A program made the position numbers and the translations under genes. Below the pieces are notes generated by a model, which saw nothing but the letters and a program-made list of their open reading frames with translations, had not been told where the DNA came from and ran no database searches. Source: Haloimpatiens lingqiaonensis (GTDB taxonomy: Bacteria > Bacillota > Clostridia > Clostridiales > Clostridiaceae). Taken from it: 64,000 bases of DNA. Location: the NCBI RefSeq assembly GCF_901447495.1, contig NZ_CABDWS010000001.1, positions 1 to 64,000 on the forward strand. Reading direction: 5' to 3'. Below are positions 37,226-45,002 of the stretch, in pieces (the stretch's first letter is position 1; the number at the start of each line of letters is the position of its first letter).

Positions 37226-38539
37226 TTAATTATGGGAAAACATATTTTTTAACCTCTGAATATTATCCTTAAATTCACTTTTTTCATCTACATTCTGCTT
37301 GAGGTATTGTTCTAAAATATCGTTGTATTCCATTGCCATGTCCAATTTTTTATTAGTGCCTTTTACATAAGCACCTATATTTATTAAATCTTCTGATTCC
37401 TTGTAGGTAGCTAGCATATCCCTACCTATAGAAGCAGCTTCTTTGTGTTCTCTATCTGCTATTTCTGACATAAGTCTACTTACACTACTCAATACATCTA
37501 TAGCTGGATAATGATTTTTTGCAGCTAACGCTCTAGATAGAACTATATGTCCATCTAAAATACCCCTTACAGCATCTGCAATGGGTTCATTGAAATCATC
37601 GCCATCCACCAAAACAGTATAAAACGCTGTTATGGAACCCTCTTGAGACATACCTGCTCTTTCCATAAGCCTTGGAAGCTTTGCAAAAACTGACGGAGTA
37701 TATCCTTTAGTGGCAGGCGGCTCTCCTATGGCTAATCCTATTTCCCTTTGAGCCATGGCAAATCTAGTTACAGAGTCCATCATCAATATAACCTTTTTAC
37801 CTTGATCTCTAAAATATTCTGATATAGCTGTAGCTGTAAAGGCCCCCTTAAGCCTAACTAATGCTGGCTTATCTGAAGTAGCACAAACTATAACGGATTT
37901 TTTCATGCCCTCTTCTCCTAAATCCTTTTGTATAAAGTCTAGTACTTCTCTACCTCTTTCTCCTATTAGGGCTATAACATTTACATCTGCCTTAGCTTCT
38001 CTAGCAATCATACCCAAAGTAGTACTTTTTCCAACGCCACTTCCTGCAAATATACCAATTCTTTGGCCCTCGCCGCAGGTTAGAAATCCGTCAATAGCTC
38101 TCACTCCAGTGGGAATAACCTCTTTAATTCTCCTTCTATTTAAAGGATCCGGTGGTTCTGTGTCTAAAGGATACATATATCCATGCTTTAGCTCCTCTGA
38201 GTTAAGTGGTATGCCAATACCATCTAAAACTTTTCCTAAAAGTTCCTGAGAACATCTTACACTTAAAGGTCTTCCACCAGGAACTACTCTGCATCCTGGT
38301 GATATACCTACCAATTCTCCAAGAGGCATCAATATTACATTGTCCTCTTTAAAACCAACAACTTCACAATTTATAGGATGATTTTTTTCATTATATATGG
38401 TACACACTTCACCTATAAAAGCTTTTATACCTTGAACTTCTATGGTCAATCCTATTACCTTTTGAACTTTTCCCTCTTGATAATTAAAATTTGTATCCTT
38501 AACTTCTTTTAATATTTTTTTAAAATCTATATTAATCAA
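37226..38539 (-). CDS. fliI: Flagellum-specific ATP synthase FliI
   Basis: This 437-residue F1-like ATPase shows P-loop FAGSGVGKSTTLG (about 163-175), GERGREVLDFI, VILMMDSVTRFAMAQREIGLAIGEPPATKGYTPSVFAKLPRLMERAG and SITAFYTVLVDGDD. It powers or primes substrate loading at the flagellar type III exporter with FliH and FliJ. It probably starts with TTG at 38539. It follows fliH by 15 bases. Confidence 0.95.
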   Translation of the reverse strand: MINIDFKKILKEVKDTNFNYQEGKVQKVIGLTIEVQGIKAFIGEVCTIYNEKNHPINCEVVGFKEDNVILMPLGELVGISPGCRVVPGGRPLSVRCSQELLGKVLDGIGIPLNSEELKHGYMYPLDTEPPDPLNRRRIKEVIPTGVRAIDGFLTCGEGQRIGIFAGSGVGKSTTLGMIAREAKADVNVIALIGERGREVLDFIQKDLGEEGMKKSVIVCATSDKPALVRLKGAFTATAISEYFRDQGKKVILMMDSVTRFAMAQREIGLAIGEPPATKGYTPSVFAKLPRLMERAGMSQEGSITAFYTVLVDGDDFNEPIADAVRGILDGHIVLSRALAAKNHYPAIDVLSSVSRLMSEIADREHKEAASIGRDMLATYKESEDLINIGAYVKGTNKKLDMAMEYNDILEQYLKQNVDEKSEFKDNIQRLKNMFSHN

Positions 38540-38554
38540 GAAGTCTCATTCCTT

Positions 38555-39319
38555 TCAAGAATTTAAAATTATGTCTTTTATTTTTTCTATAGATTCTTCA
38601 ATATGTATTTCTACTTTTCCATTATCCTTTTCTACAATAACTTGGGCTTCTTCTAAAAAATCATCTGCAATTATGAAAATCTCCCCCTTTATTCCTAAGG
38701 ATACCTTCCAATGCTCAACCTCTTCCTTTAATTTATCCTCATGTACACTGTTGCATTTAATTATAAAAACCTGTGATTTTCTTGAATCCTTAACTACTTC
38801 CCTTATTAAATTAGAAATTGTATCTTCACATTTCACTTCTTTTTTTAATATATTTGAAACTATCTCTACCATAAGTTCTTTTATATTTTCTTCTTTTTCT
38901 TCTAGATACTCTTCATATTGTACTTTAGCACTTTTTAGGATGGCATTAGCTGTTTCTATTATAGCTAATGCCTCATTTTGAGCCTCTTCTAGTGCTTTCC
39001 TGTATCCTTCTTCATAGCCTTCTTTGTATCCCTTTTCATGACCTAATCTATGGCCCTTTTTCTCTGCTTCCATCTGAACTTTTGCTGCTTCCTCATAAGC
39101 TTTTCTTATTATCTCGTCACTTTTACTTCTAGCAGCTTCCACTATAGATGTAGCCAGTTTGCTATAGGGCTCATTTTCTAGATTTTTATCTAAATTTTCA
39201 TCTGATTCTTTATATAGATTTGTATTCAAAACTTTTCTAGGAACGTATTCTACAACTATTTCTTTTTCTCCCAAAGGCTCTGCATTTTCATTTTTAATTA
39301 CATTAAACGATGATTGCAT
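38555..39319 (-). CDS. fliH: Flagellar export stator protein FliH
   Basis: FliH (about 254 residues) binds FliI as a peripheral stalk. The central region has GxxxG-type repeats: KKGHRLGHEKGYKEGYEEGYRKALEEA, diagnostic for FliH. The C-terminal half resembles F-type delta/b subunits. The ATG at 39319 (MQSSFNVIKNE) is chosen because AGAGG lies at good spacing; the GTG at 39328 would overlap the Shine-Dalgarno. It overlaps the end of fliG by 17 bases. Confidence 0.92.
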   Translation of the reverse strand: MQSSFNVIKNENAEPLGEKEIVVEYVPRKVLNTNLYKESDENLDKNLENEPYSKLATSIVEAARSKSDEIIRKAYEEAAKVQMEAEKKGHRLGHEKGYKEGYEEGYRKALEEAQNEALAIIETANAILKSAKVQYEEYLEEKEENIKELMVEIVSNILKKEVKCEDTISNLIREVVKDSRKSQVFIIKCNSVHEDKLKEEVEHWKVSLGIKGEIFIIADDFLEEAQVIVEKDNGKVEIHIEESIEKIKDIILNS

Positions 39320-40319
39320 CTTCTCCACCTCTTGAAATTACTATTTCCCCAGCGTCATCTAATCTTCTTATTATAGCAACTATCTTTTGCTGTGCCTTTT
39401 CTACATCCATTAGCCTTACTGGTCCTAAGAACTCTATATCTTCTTTTAAGGAAGCCGCCGCTCTCTTGGATTGGTTTCTAAATACAACATTTGAAACTTC
39501 TTCTGTAGCTCCTTTTAAAGCTAGTGCCAAATCCTTTGTCTCCACTTCTCTTAAAATTCTTTGGATTGATACATCATCTAAAGAAATAATATCTTCGAAT
39601 ACAAACATAGATTGTCTTATCTTTTCAGCTAATTCTTCGTCTTCTCTTTCTAGTCCTTCGGTTATATTCTTCTCTGTATTTCTATCTACTCTATTTAAAA
39701 TATCCACAAGGGTTTGTACCCCGCCCATAGTAGTTGCATCTGAACGAACCACAGAAGACAATTTACCATCAAGAACCTTTTCTATCTCCTTTATTACCAT
39801 AGGGGATATGTTACTTAAAGTAGCTATTCTATATGCCACATCACTTTGAAGCTCCTCTGGTAAGGACGATATAATTTGTCCAGCTTTTTCTGACTGCATA
39901 TAACAAAGTATAAGTGCAATTGTTTGAGGATGCTCATTAGCTATTACATTTAAAAGCTGATGAGCATCTGCTTTTCTAGCTATAGCAAACGGCCTATACT
40001 GCTGTGTGGCTTCTGTAACCTTATTAAGTATTTCCATGGCCCTTTGAGGACCTAATGCCTTTGATAAAACATCCCTTGCATATCCTATACCGCCCTCTTT
40101 TATGTAATCCTTCGCCTTGTTTATTTCAATAAACTCATTTAGTATTTCCATTCTTTGTTCTGACTTTACAGAGGTTATATTTGCTATTTCATAGGTTATT
40201 TTCTGTATATCTGTCTCCGGAAGCCTTTTTATAATTTTAGCCGCTGCTTCTGGTCCTAAGGTTATAAACAGTATAGCAGCCTTTTGAACCCCTGTTAGTT
40301 TATCCGTATTTTTAGCCAA
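39303..40319 (-). CDS. fliG: Flagellar motor switch protein FliG
   Basis: This 338-residue rotor protein is made of armadillo-like helical domains. Visible are NEHPQTIALILCYM (the EHPQ motif that binds FliM) and a C-terminal torque helix MFVFEDIISLDDVSIQRILREVETKDLALALKG carrying the charged residues that meet MotA. It starts with TTG (40319) behind GAGAGGTG. It lies directly after fliF. Confidence 0.95.
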   Translation of the reverse strand: MAKNTDKLTGVQKAAILFITLGPEAAAKIIKRLPETDIQKITYEIANITSVKSEQRMEILNEFIEINKAKDYIKEGGIGYARDVLSKALGPQRAMEILNKVTEATQQYRPFAIARKADAHQLLNVIANEHPQTIALILCYMQSEKAGQIISSLPEELQSDVAYRIATLSNISPMVIKEIEKVLDGKLSSVVRSDATTMGGVQTLVDILNRVDRNTEKNITEGLEREDEELAEKIRQSMFVFEDIISLDDVSIQRILREVETKDLALALKGATEEVSNVVFRNQSKRAAASLKEDIEFLGPVRLMDVEKAQQKIVAIIRRLDDAGEIVISRGGEDAIIV

Positions 40320-40325
40320 TTAAAA

Positions 40326-41900
40326 TCACCTCTCATCTTCCGTAAGCCATGATTTTACTATTTCTGCTACCTGTTCTGGCTTCTCTGTTGCATAATTCTT
40401 TATTTCCTTTTCTAAATGAGTTTTTTCATTATCTTCTTCAAAATTAATTGATTCAAAAGCTTCTTTAGGCTGTATATTATTTCCTATGACTACATCAAGG
40501 CCTTTAACTTCCTCATCTATTTCCTCTTCATTTTTCTTCTTTCTAGTTTTTATTATTAAAGCTATTATTAATGCTAGTAATAATACCGCTCCAACTACAC
40601 TGCCCATTATTATCTTCTTTAATCTTTCCTTTTCTTTAAGTTTTTCCATAGCTTCAATATCTTTTTTAGCTTTATCTTCCACTGTTTTATCAAAATTCAT
40701 TCCTTCTATACTTATGGTGTCTCCTCGCTTTTCGTCATATCCTACAGCTCCTATAACCAAGTTAGTAACCGCTGATTTTGTAGCTGCATCTATATTTCCA
40801 TTTAAAAGTACAGAAGTAGTTAATTTATTTACAGCTCCTGGTGCCTTAATTATTTTCTTCTCATTTTTTGATATTTCATAATTTCTCTTTTCTTCTTTAT
40901 GTGAAATGTTAGAACTACCTTTAGTAGTCTCTTCTCTTGCAGCCATATTATCATCCACAGGGCTATTAGTATTAGCTGCCTCTCCGCTATTGTTATTATC
41001 CGTAATAATATGTTCGCTTACCACAGTTCCCTTTGGTGAAAACTCTGTACTATTTTGTTGTATAGCATCAAAGTTTAAATCCGCATTTACCTTTACAACA
41101 ATATTGTTCCTTCCATAAACCTTTTCAAGCATAGCTTGTATCTTTGACTCCAAACTTTTTTCTAAGGAGCTTTTTATTTTTTCTTGTTCCTGGTTATTTC
41201 CTAAATACTCTTTATTCTGTTCATCAAATAAATCTGGGGTAGTTAAAAGAGTAGTACCATAATCTCCAGACGCAATTATTTCTACATTCTTTTTATCTAA
41301 ATTTTTTACACTTCCACATATTAATGCCACAATAGCCTTAACCTGATCTTTTTTTAGCTCTTTACCTGATTTTAAACGCAAAGTTAAAGAAGCGCTGGCT
41401 GGAGTATCCTCTTTTACAAAAACACTGTCCTGTGACATAACTAAGTGAACTTTTGCATCATCTATCTCCGGAAGTCCTTTTATAGTTCTTTCAAGCTCTC
41501 CCTCCATTGCTCTCTGATATTTAATTTTCATTTCTTCATCTGTAGCCCCAAACTTGCTTTCATCAAAAATCTCAAAACCAACGCTGCCATTGGTCAAAGG
41601 CACTTCTGAGGCCAGCTCCAATCTTAAAACATCTACCTTTTCTTTTGGAACCTTTATAGCCTTTCCTTCTACTTTATATTCCACCTTTTTTTCCTTTAGC
41701 TTAGCTAAAATAGCTCCTAAATCCTTATCATTCATATTGGAAAATAGCACGCCATACTTTTGAGCATTTACAGTAATACATAGTGCTATAATTGCAAATA
41801 TAATCCCAATGGGTATTATTGTAAAAGCTATTTTCTTTCCTTTAGTAAGTTCTGACCACTTATGTTTAATCTTTTTAGTAAATTCTTTAAGCTTGTTCAT
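40326..41900 (-). CDS. fliF: Flagellar MS-ring protein FliF
   Basis: This 524-residue protein has an N-terminal helix (IAFTIIPIGIIFAIIALCITV) and ring-building motifs (LAKLKEKKVEYKVEGKAIKVPKEKVDVLRLELA, EGELERTIKGLPEIDDAKVHLVMS). A second helix lies at about residues 437-457, and a cytoplasmic tail binds FliG. The MS ring is the base for rod and export gate. A hypervariable, Asn/Ser-rich stretch lies at about 285-350. Confidence 0.95.
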   Translation of the reverse strand: MNKLKEFTKKIKHKWSELTKGKKIAFTIIPIGIIFAIIALCITVNAQKYGVLFSNMNDKDLGAILAKLKEKKVEYKVEGKAIKVPKEKVDVLRLELASEVPLTNGSVGFEIFDESKFGATDEEMKIKYQRAMEGELERTIKGLPEIDDAKVHLVMSQDSVFVKEDTPASASLTLRLKSGKELKKDQVKAIVALICGSVKNLDKKNVEIIASGDYGTTLLTTPDLFDEQNKEYLGNNQEQEKIKSSLEKSLESKIQAMLEKVYGRNNIVVKVNADLNFDAIQQNSTEFSPKGTVVSEHIITDNNNSGEAANTNSPVDDNMAAREETTKGSSNISHKEEKRNYEISKNEKKIIKAPGAVNKLTTSVLLNGNIDAATKSAVTNLVIGAVGYDEKRGDTISIEGMNFDKTVEDKAKKDIEAMEKLKEKERLKKIIMGSVVGAVLLLALIIALIIKTRKKKNEEEIDEEVKGLDVVIGNNIQPKEAFESINFEEDNEKTHLEKEIKNYATEKPEQVAEIVKSWLTEDER

Positions 41901-41948
41901 TTCCTGTACTCCTCACTCACTACACTGCTATTAATTAAGCAATAACAA

Positions 41949-42245
41949 TTAAACCTGCATTCTATTTAACTCTTGGTATGCTTCAACTATTTTATTTCTA
42001 ACCTCTATAGCCATATCTAAGGATAATTTTGCTTCTGATGTAGTAAGCATCACATTATGTATATTTTTTTCTTCCCCAGCTATAAAATTTTTTGTAGTTT
42101 CTTCAGCCTTTATCTGGGTTTCATTTAGGTTGTCCAATTTTTCCTTAAGAAATTTTTCAAAACCTAACCCACTTTCTTCTTTATTTTTTTTATCTTGGGA
42201 AAATTCAAAAACTTTCATATCCGGTGTAAACTCGTTAATTCTCAT
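41949..42245 (-). CDS. fliE: Flagellar MS-ring/rod junction protein FliE
   Basis: This 98-residue protein ends in the conserved LKEKLDNLNETQIKAEETTKNFIAGEEKNIHNVMLTTSEAKLSLDMAIEVRNKIVEAYQELNRMQV, typical of FliE. FliE joins the MS ring to the rod and is exported early. GGAAGGT precedes the ATG. Directly after flgC. Confidence 0.95.
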   Translation of the reverse strand: MRINEFTPDMKVFEFSQDKKNKEESGLGFEKFLKEKLDNLNETQIKAEETTKNFIAGEEKNIHNVMLTTSEAKLSLDMAIEVRNKIVEAYQELNRMQV

Positions 42246-42253
42246 TTAAATAC

Positions 42254-42694
42254 CTACCTTCCTATTTGCAATGCCTTAGAAAACATGTTTTTTTCTGAAT
42301 TTATAGCTGAAATATTAGCCTCATAAGCTCTAGAAGAGGCTATCATATCCGCCATCTCATTTAATACATTTACATTAGGCATCTCTACATATCCTTGTTC
42401 ATTTGCATCTGGATTAGATGGATCATATACTTTTCTAAGGGGTGAATTATCCTCCTTTATCCCTACAGACTTAACCCCTAAAAGCTCTTCACCACGGTTT
42501 TTGCTTAAATTATCTATACTATTTGACAAGTTTTCTTGAAAAACAGCTATCTTTCTTCTATATGCCTTTATTTTCCCCTCACTGTCTCTAGTTGTCTGGT
42601 AATTGACCATATTAGAAGCTATAGTATCCATTCTAAGTCTTTCTGCTGAAAGTCCACTGGCACTTATACGCATTGTATTAAATGCTCCTATCAT
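42254..42694 (-). CDS. flgC: Flagellar proximal rod protein FlgC
   Basis: This 146-residue rod protein has the N-terminal motif [30 protein letters not shown] and the C-terminal [49 protein letters not shown] precedes the ATG. Two bases after flgB, as in nearly all flagellar operons. Confidence 0.95.
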   Translation of the reverse strand: MIGAFNTMRISASGLSAERLRMDTIASNMVNYQTTRDSEGKIKAYRRKIAVFQENLSNSIDNLSKNRGEELLGVKSVGIKEDNSPLRKVYDPSNPDANEQGYVEMPNVNVLNEMADMIASSRAYEANISAINSEKNMFSKALQIGR

Positions 42695-42696
42695 AT

Positions 42697-43089
42697 TTAC
42701 CTACCCCCTTTTATTACACTTCTTCTCATTAAAATTCTATTATTAATTTCCACAGTAAGAGCATCATACATTAAGGTATTAGCTGATTGATTTACTATTT
42801 CACTGTCAATATCCACGTTGTTTCCATCTTCTCTCATGGAAGTCTGGTTATCTTTTTTTATCTCCATATTTAACCAATCTCCCCCTTGAGCTAAATGTTT
42901 TTCAGATGTTTTCTTCATATTTAGTCCATCTTCAGCATTTTTTAAGTTTTCCTCAAAAGTCACATATCTTCTTTTATATCCTTTTGTATTTATATTAGCT
43001 AAATTATTGGATATAACCTTGCTTCTTAAAGATGCTGCATCCAAGGATTTCTTCAATAAATTATAAGTGTTTACATTTTCTATTCGCAT
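42697..43089 (-). CDS. flgB: Flagellar proximal rod protein FlgB
   Basis: About 130 residues with [36 protein letters not shown] at the N terminus and [30 protein letters not shown] at the C terminus. It is the first gene of the long operon running down to about 18513. The ATG at 43089 has AAGGA at good spacing; the GTG at 43098 abuts the Shine-Dalgarno. The upstream gap to 43340 is very AT-rich, with several possible -10 boxes, and I could not settle the promoter. Confidence 0.93.
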   Translation of the reverse strand: MRIENVNTYNLLKKSLDAASLRSKVISNNLANINTKGYKRRYVTFEENLKNAEDGLNMKKTSEKHLAQGGDWLNMEIKKDNQTSMREDGNNVDIDSEIVNQSANTLMYDALTVEINNRILMRRSVIKGGR

Positions 43090-43339
43090 AAATTTCACAT
43101 CCTTCTATTATTTCTATAATATTAAACATTTATATTAGTTTTTCCTGCCTAAAATGCAAAATTATTTTAAAATTCACATATATAATATAAATTTTATAAT
43201 ATTTTGTTTGAATAATATTAAATTTCTTATTAAACAAATAACATGGTACTATTTTAGCATATTTTGTATTTACTTTTCAAATATTTATGTAAAAAAGTTA
43301 GGCATTATTAAAAAAACAATTATATTACTCAAAATAGAA

Positions 43340-43365
43340 AAATCTTCTGCATATGCAAAAGATTT
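43340..43365 (-). terminator. Terminator of the short flagellin gene
   Basis: An AAATCTT / AAGATTT stem continues inward as TGCA-TA-TGCA and is followed on the minus strand by a T-run. The stop codon of the gene (43364-43366) lies at its edge. Confidence 0.75.
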
Positions 43366-44209
43366 ATCTATTTCTAACATTCTCTAAAATTTTCAAAACA
43401 TCCTGTGGAAATTTATTACTTTGAACCATCATAGCATTAGAGGCTTCTATTAACACATTATCCTTAGCAAGTGATAATACTTCCTCTGCTACGTCCACAT
43501 CTCTTATGGAGCTTTCAGCCCCCTGTACCCTATCTTTTATTTCTACTAACCTATACATAGTACTTCCAAGCCTGTTCTCTAGCGCACCACACTGACTTCT
43601 AGTTTTTACAAGGGTGTCAATGGAATAATCTATCATCTGTAAAGCTTTATTTGGATCTATATTCTTTTCCTTAATTTCTTTTAAATCTTCTAATTTAATA
43701 TCATGATCTTTTATACTACCGCTTCTTAAATCTTTTAATCTTATCTTTAAATTTTCTCCACACTCCGCGCCAATGGTTGTCTCAATTGTCATTTCCTCGG
43801 ATAGAAGTTTCTTACCATTGAATTCTGTGTTTTCACATATGTCATCATATCCCTCTAGAAGCTGCTTTATTTCCCCTTGAATAATTGCCTTGTCACCATC
43901 TGTGTTAGTACCATTATTGTATTTAACAGTTAGCTCCCTAACCCTTTGAAGTATGGAAGTCATATTATCCATGCCACCCTCTGCTGTTTGCAGCATACTA
44001 ATGCCATCCTGAGCATTTCTAGAAGCTATTTCAAGTCCTCTTATGCTCATTCTCATTCTTTCACTTTTTGCTAAATCATTAGCCTCTTCCTTAGCTCCAT
44101 TTATCTTATATCCCGAAGATATTCTACTCATAGCACCACTTTGTCTTTCCAAGGTACTAGTGTAATTTCTATAAATATTCAAAGAAGCTAAATTATGCAT
44201 AAGCCTCAT
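43364..44209 (-). CDS. Short flagellin-like protein (D0/D1 only)
   Basis: This 281-residue protein has both conserved flagellin ends: the N-terminal half (SLNIYRNYTSTLERQSGAMSRISSGYKINGAKEEANDLAKSERM...NAQDGISMLQTAEGG) and the C-terminal half (DVAEEVLSLAKDNVLIEASNAMMVQSNKFPQDVLKILENVRNR). The variable D2/D3 region is almost absent. The C terminus deviates from the usual Q-x-LL-R/G ending and is longer. It has its own sigma-D promoter and terminator, so it is likely a functional minor flagellin. A specialised role, for example filament base, tip or a distinct filament, is inference. Confidence 0.88.
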   Translation of the reverse strand: MRLMHNLASLNIYRNYTSTLERQSGAMSRISSGYKINGAKEEANDLAKSERMRMSIRGLEIASRNAQDGISMLQTAEGGMDNMTSILQRVRELTVKYNNGTNTDGDKAIIQGEIKQLLEGYDDICENTEFNGKKLLSEEMTIETTIGAECGENLKIRLKDLRSGSIKDHDIKLEDLKEIKEKNIDPNKALQMIDYSIDTLVKTRSQCGALENRLGSTMYRLVEIKDRVQGAESSIRDVDVAEEVLSLAKDNVLIEASNAMMVQSNKFPQDVLKILENVRNR

Positions 44210-44264
44210 AAAATCAATCCCTTCATTCTTTTACATTAAAACAAAATAATATCCTTATATATAT

Positions 44265-44291
44265 ACATCGGTAGCTTTCAAAAAATATTTA
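44265..44291 (-). promoter_or_regulatory. Sigma-D promoter of the short flagellin
   Basis: On the minus strand TAAA (44288-44291) and ACCGATGT (44265-44272) are separated by exactly 15 bases, matching the sigma-D consensus TAAA-N15-GCCGATAT with three differences in the -10. Confidence 0.7.
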
Positions 44292-44321
44292 TATTTAGAT
44301 TAAAAAATTATGATTAAATAT

Positions 44322-44354
44322 AAAAAAGCCCAATAGCTTTAACTAGCTTTGGGC
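44322..44354 (-). terminator. Terminator of the coiled-coil gene
   Basis: GCCCAA and TTGGGC arms with an internal AGCT/AGCT pairing are followed on the minus strand by TTTTTTA, about 30 bases after the stop at 44384. Confidence 0.8.
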
Positions 44355-44383
44355 CATTATTTAAAATTAATACTTTTAGTATC

Positions 44384-44878
44384 CTATTTTATAACCTTTA
44401 GATTTGCTATATTCTCCATGTTTCTAGCTGTTACTATTTCTACTGTAGCTAAATCTTTTCTCATGTTTTCAACATTTCCTGAAAGATGAGCAATTTCATT
44501 AAACATTTTATCATGTTCTGCTTTGTTGGTTATAGCTTTATCTTCAAGTATACTTAAAATTCTTCCATGTTCCTTTTGTTGAATTTTTATATATTTTACA
44601 TCTTCCTTTAAACTTGACACATCTTTTTTTAAACCTGATACATCTTCTTTTAAACCTGATACATCTTTCTTTAAACTTGACACATCTTCTTTTAAATCTG
44701 ATACATCTTTCTTTAAACCTGATACATCTTCTTTTAAACTTGACACATCTTTTTTCAAACCTGATACATCTTTCTTTAAGCCTGATACATCTTCTTTTAA
44801 ACCTGATATATCCTCTTTTATTGGGTTTAATTTTTCATCTAACAAATTGCTAATCGCACTTAATATTTCTTTATTCAT
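44384..44878 (-). CDS. Heptad-repeat coiled-coil protein
   Basis: I do not recognise a named family. The ~164-residue protein starts at ATG 44878 (GGTGG eight bases upstream). A helical head (MNKEILSAISNLLDEKLNPI) comes first. Then about ten near-perfect seven-residue repeats, S-G/S-L-K-E/K-D-V, span residues ~22-95, encoded by 21-base tandem repeats. A charged helical tail (KEHGRILSILEDKAITNKAEHDKMFNEIAHLSGNVENMRKDLATVEIVTARNM) closes it. It should form a long parallel coiled coil. It has its own terminator and lies just downstream of the SMC gene of the Wadjet operon; a functional link is speculative. Confidence 0.75.
   Translation of the reverse strand: MNKEILSAISNLLDEKLNPIKEDISGLKEDVSGLKKDVSGLKKDVSSLKEDVSGLKKDVSDLKEDVSSLKKDVSGLKEDVSGLKKDVSSLKEDVKYIKIQQKEHGRILSILEDKAITNKAEHDKMFNEIAHLSGNVENMRKDLATVEIVTARNMENIANLKVIK
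44600..44830 (-). repeat. 21-bp coding tandem repeats (heptads)
   Basis: About ten direct copies of a 21-base unit (two alternating versions, encoding SGLKKDV or SSLKEDV) lie inside the coiled-coil gene. The DNA copies are nearly identical, so slipped-strand changes would alter rod length by whole heptads without a frameshift. Confidence 0.9.
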
Positions 44879-45002
44879 GTAATTCACCACCATAACTTAT
44901 TAATACAGATATTTTATCATTAGATTTATATTGCTTCAAGTGGAAAATAATGCGTAAAATTAATTTAAAAAATATTAAACCACCAGATACCAGATATCCT
45001 AA

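Noticed and set aside
43099-43340. c-di-GMP riboswitch in the flgB leader
   Set aside because: The 240-base leader is almost pure A/T with no GEMM-type conserved core.
44600-44830. Regular ~21-bp repeats that could be mistaken for a CRISPR array
   Set aside because: The units are directly contiguous without variable spacers, lie in one open frame and encode coiled-coil heptads.
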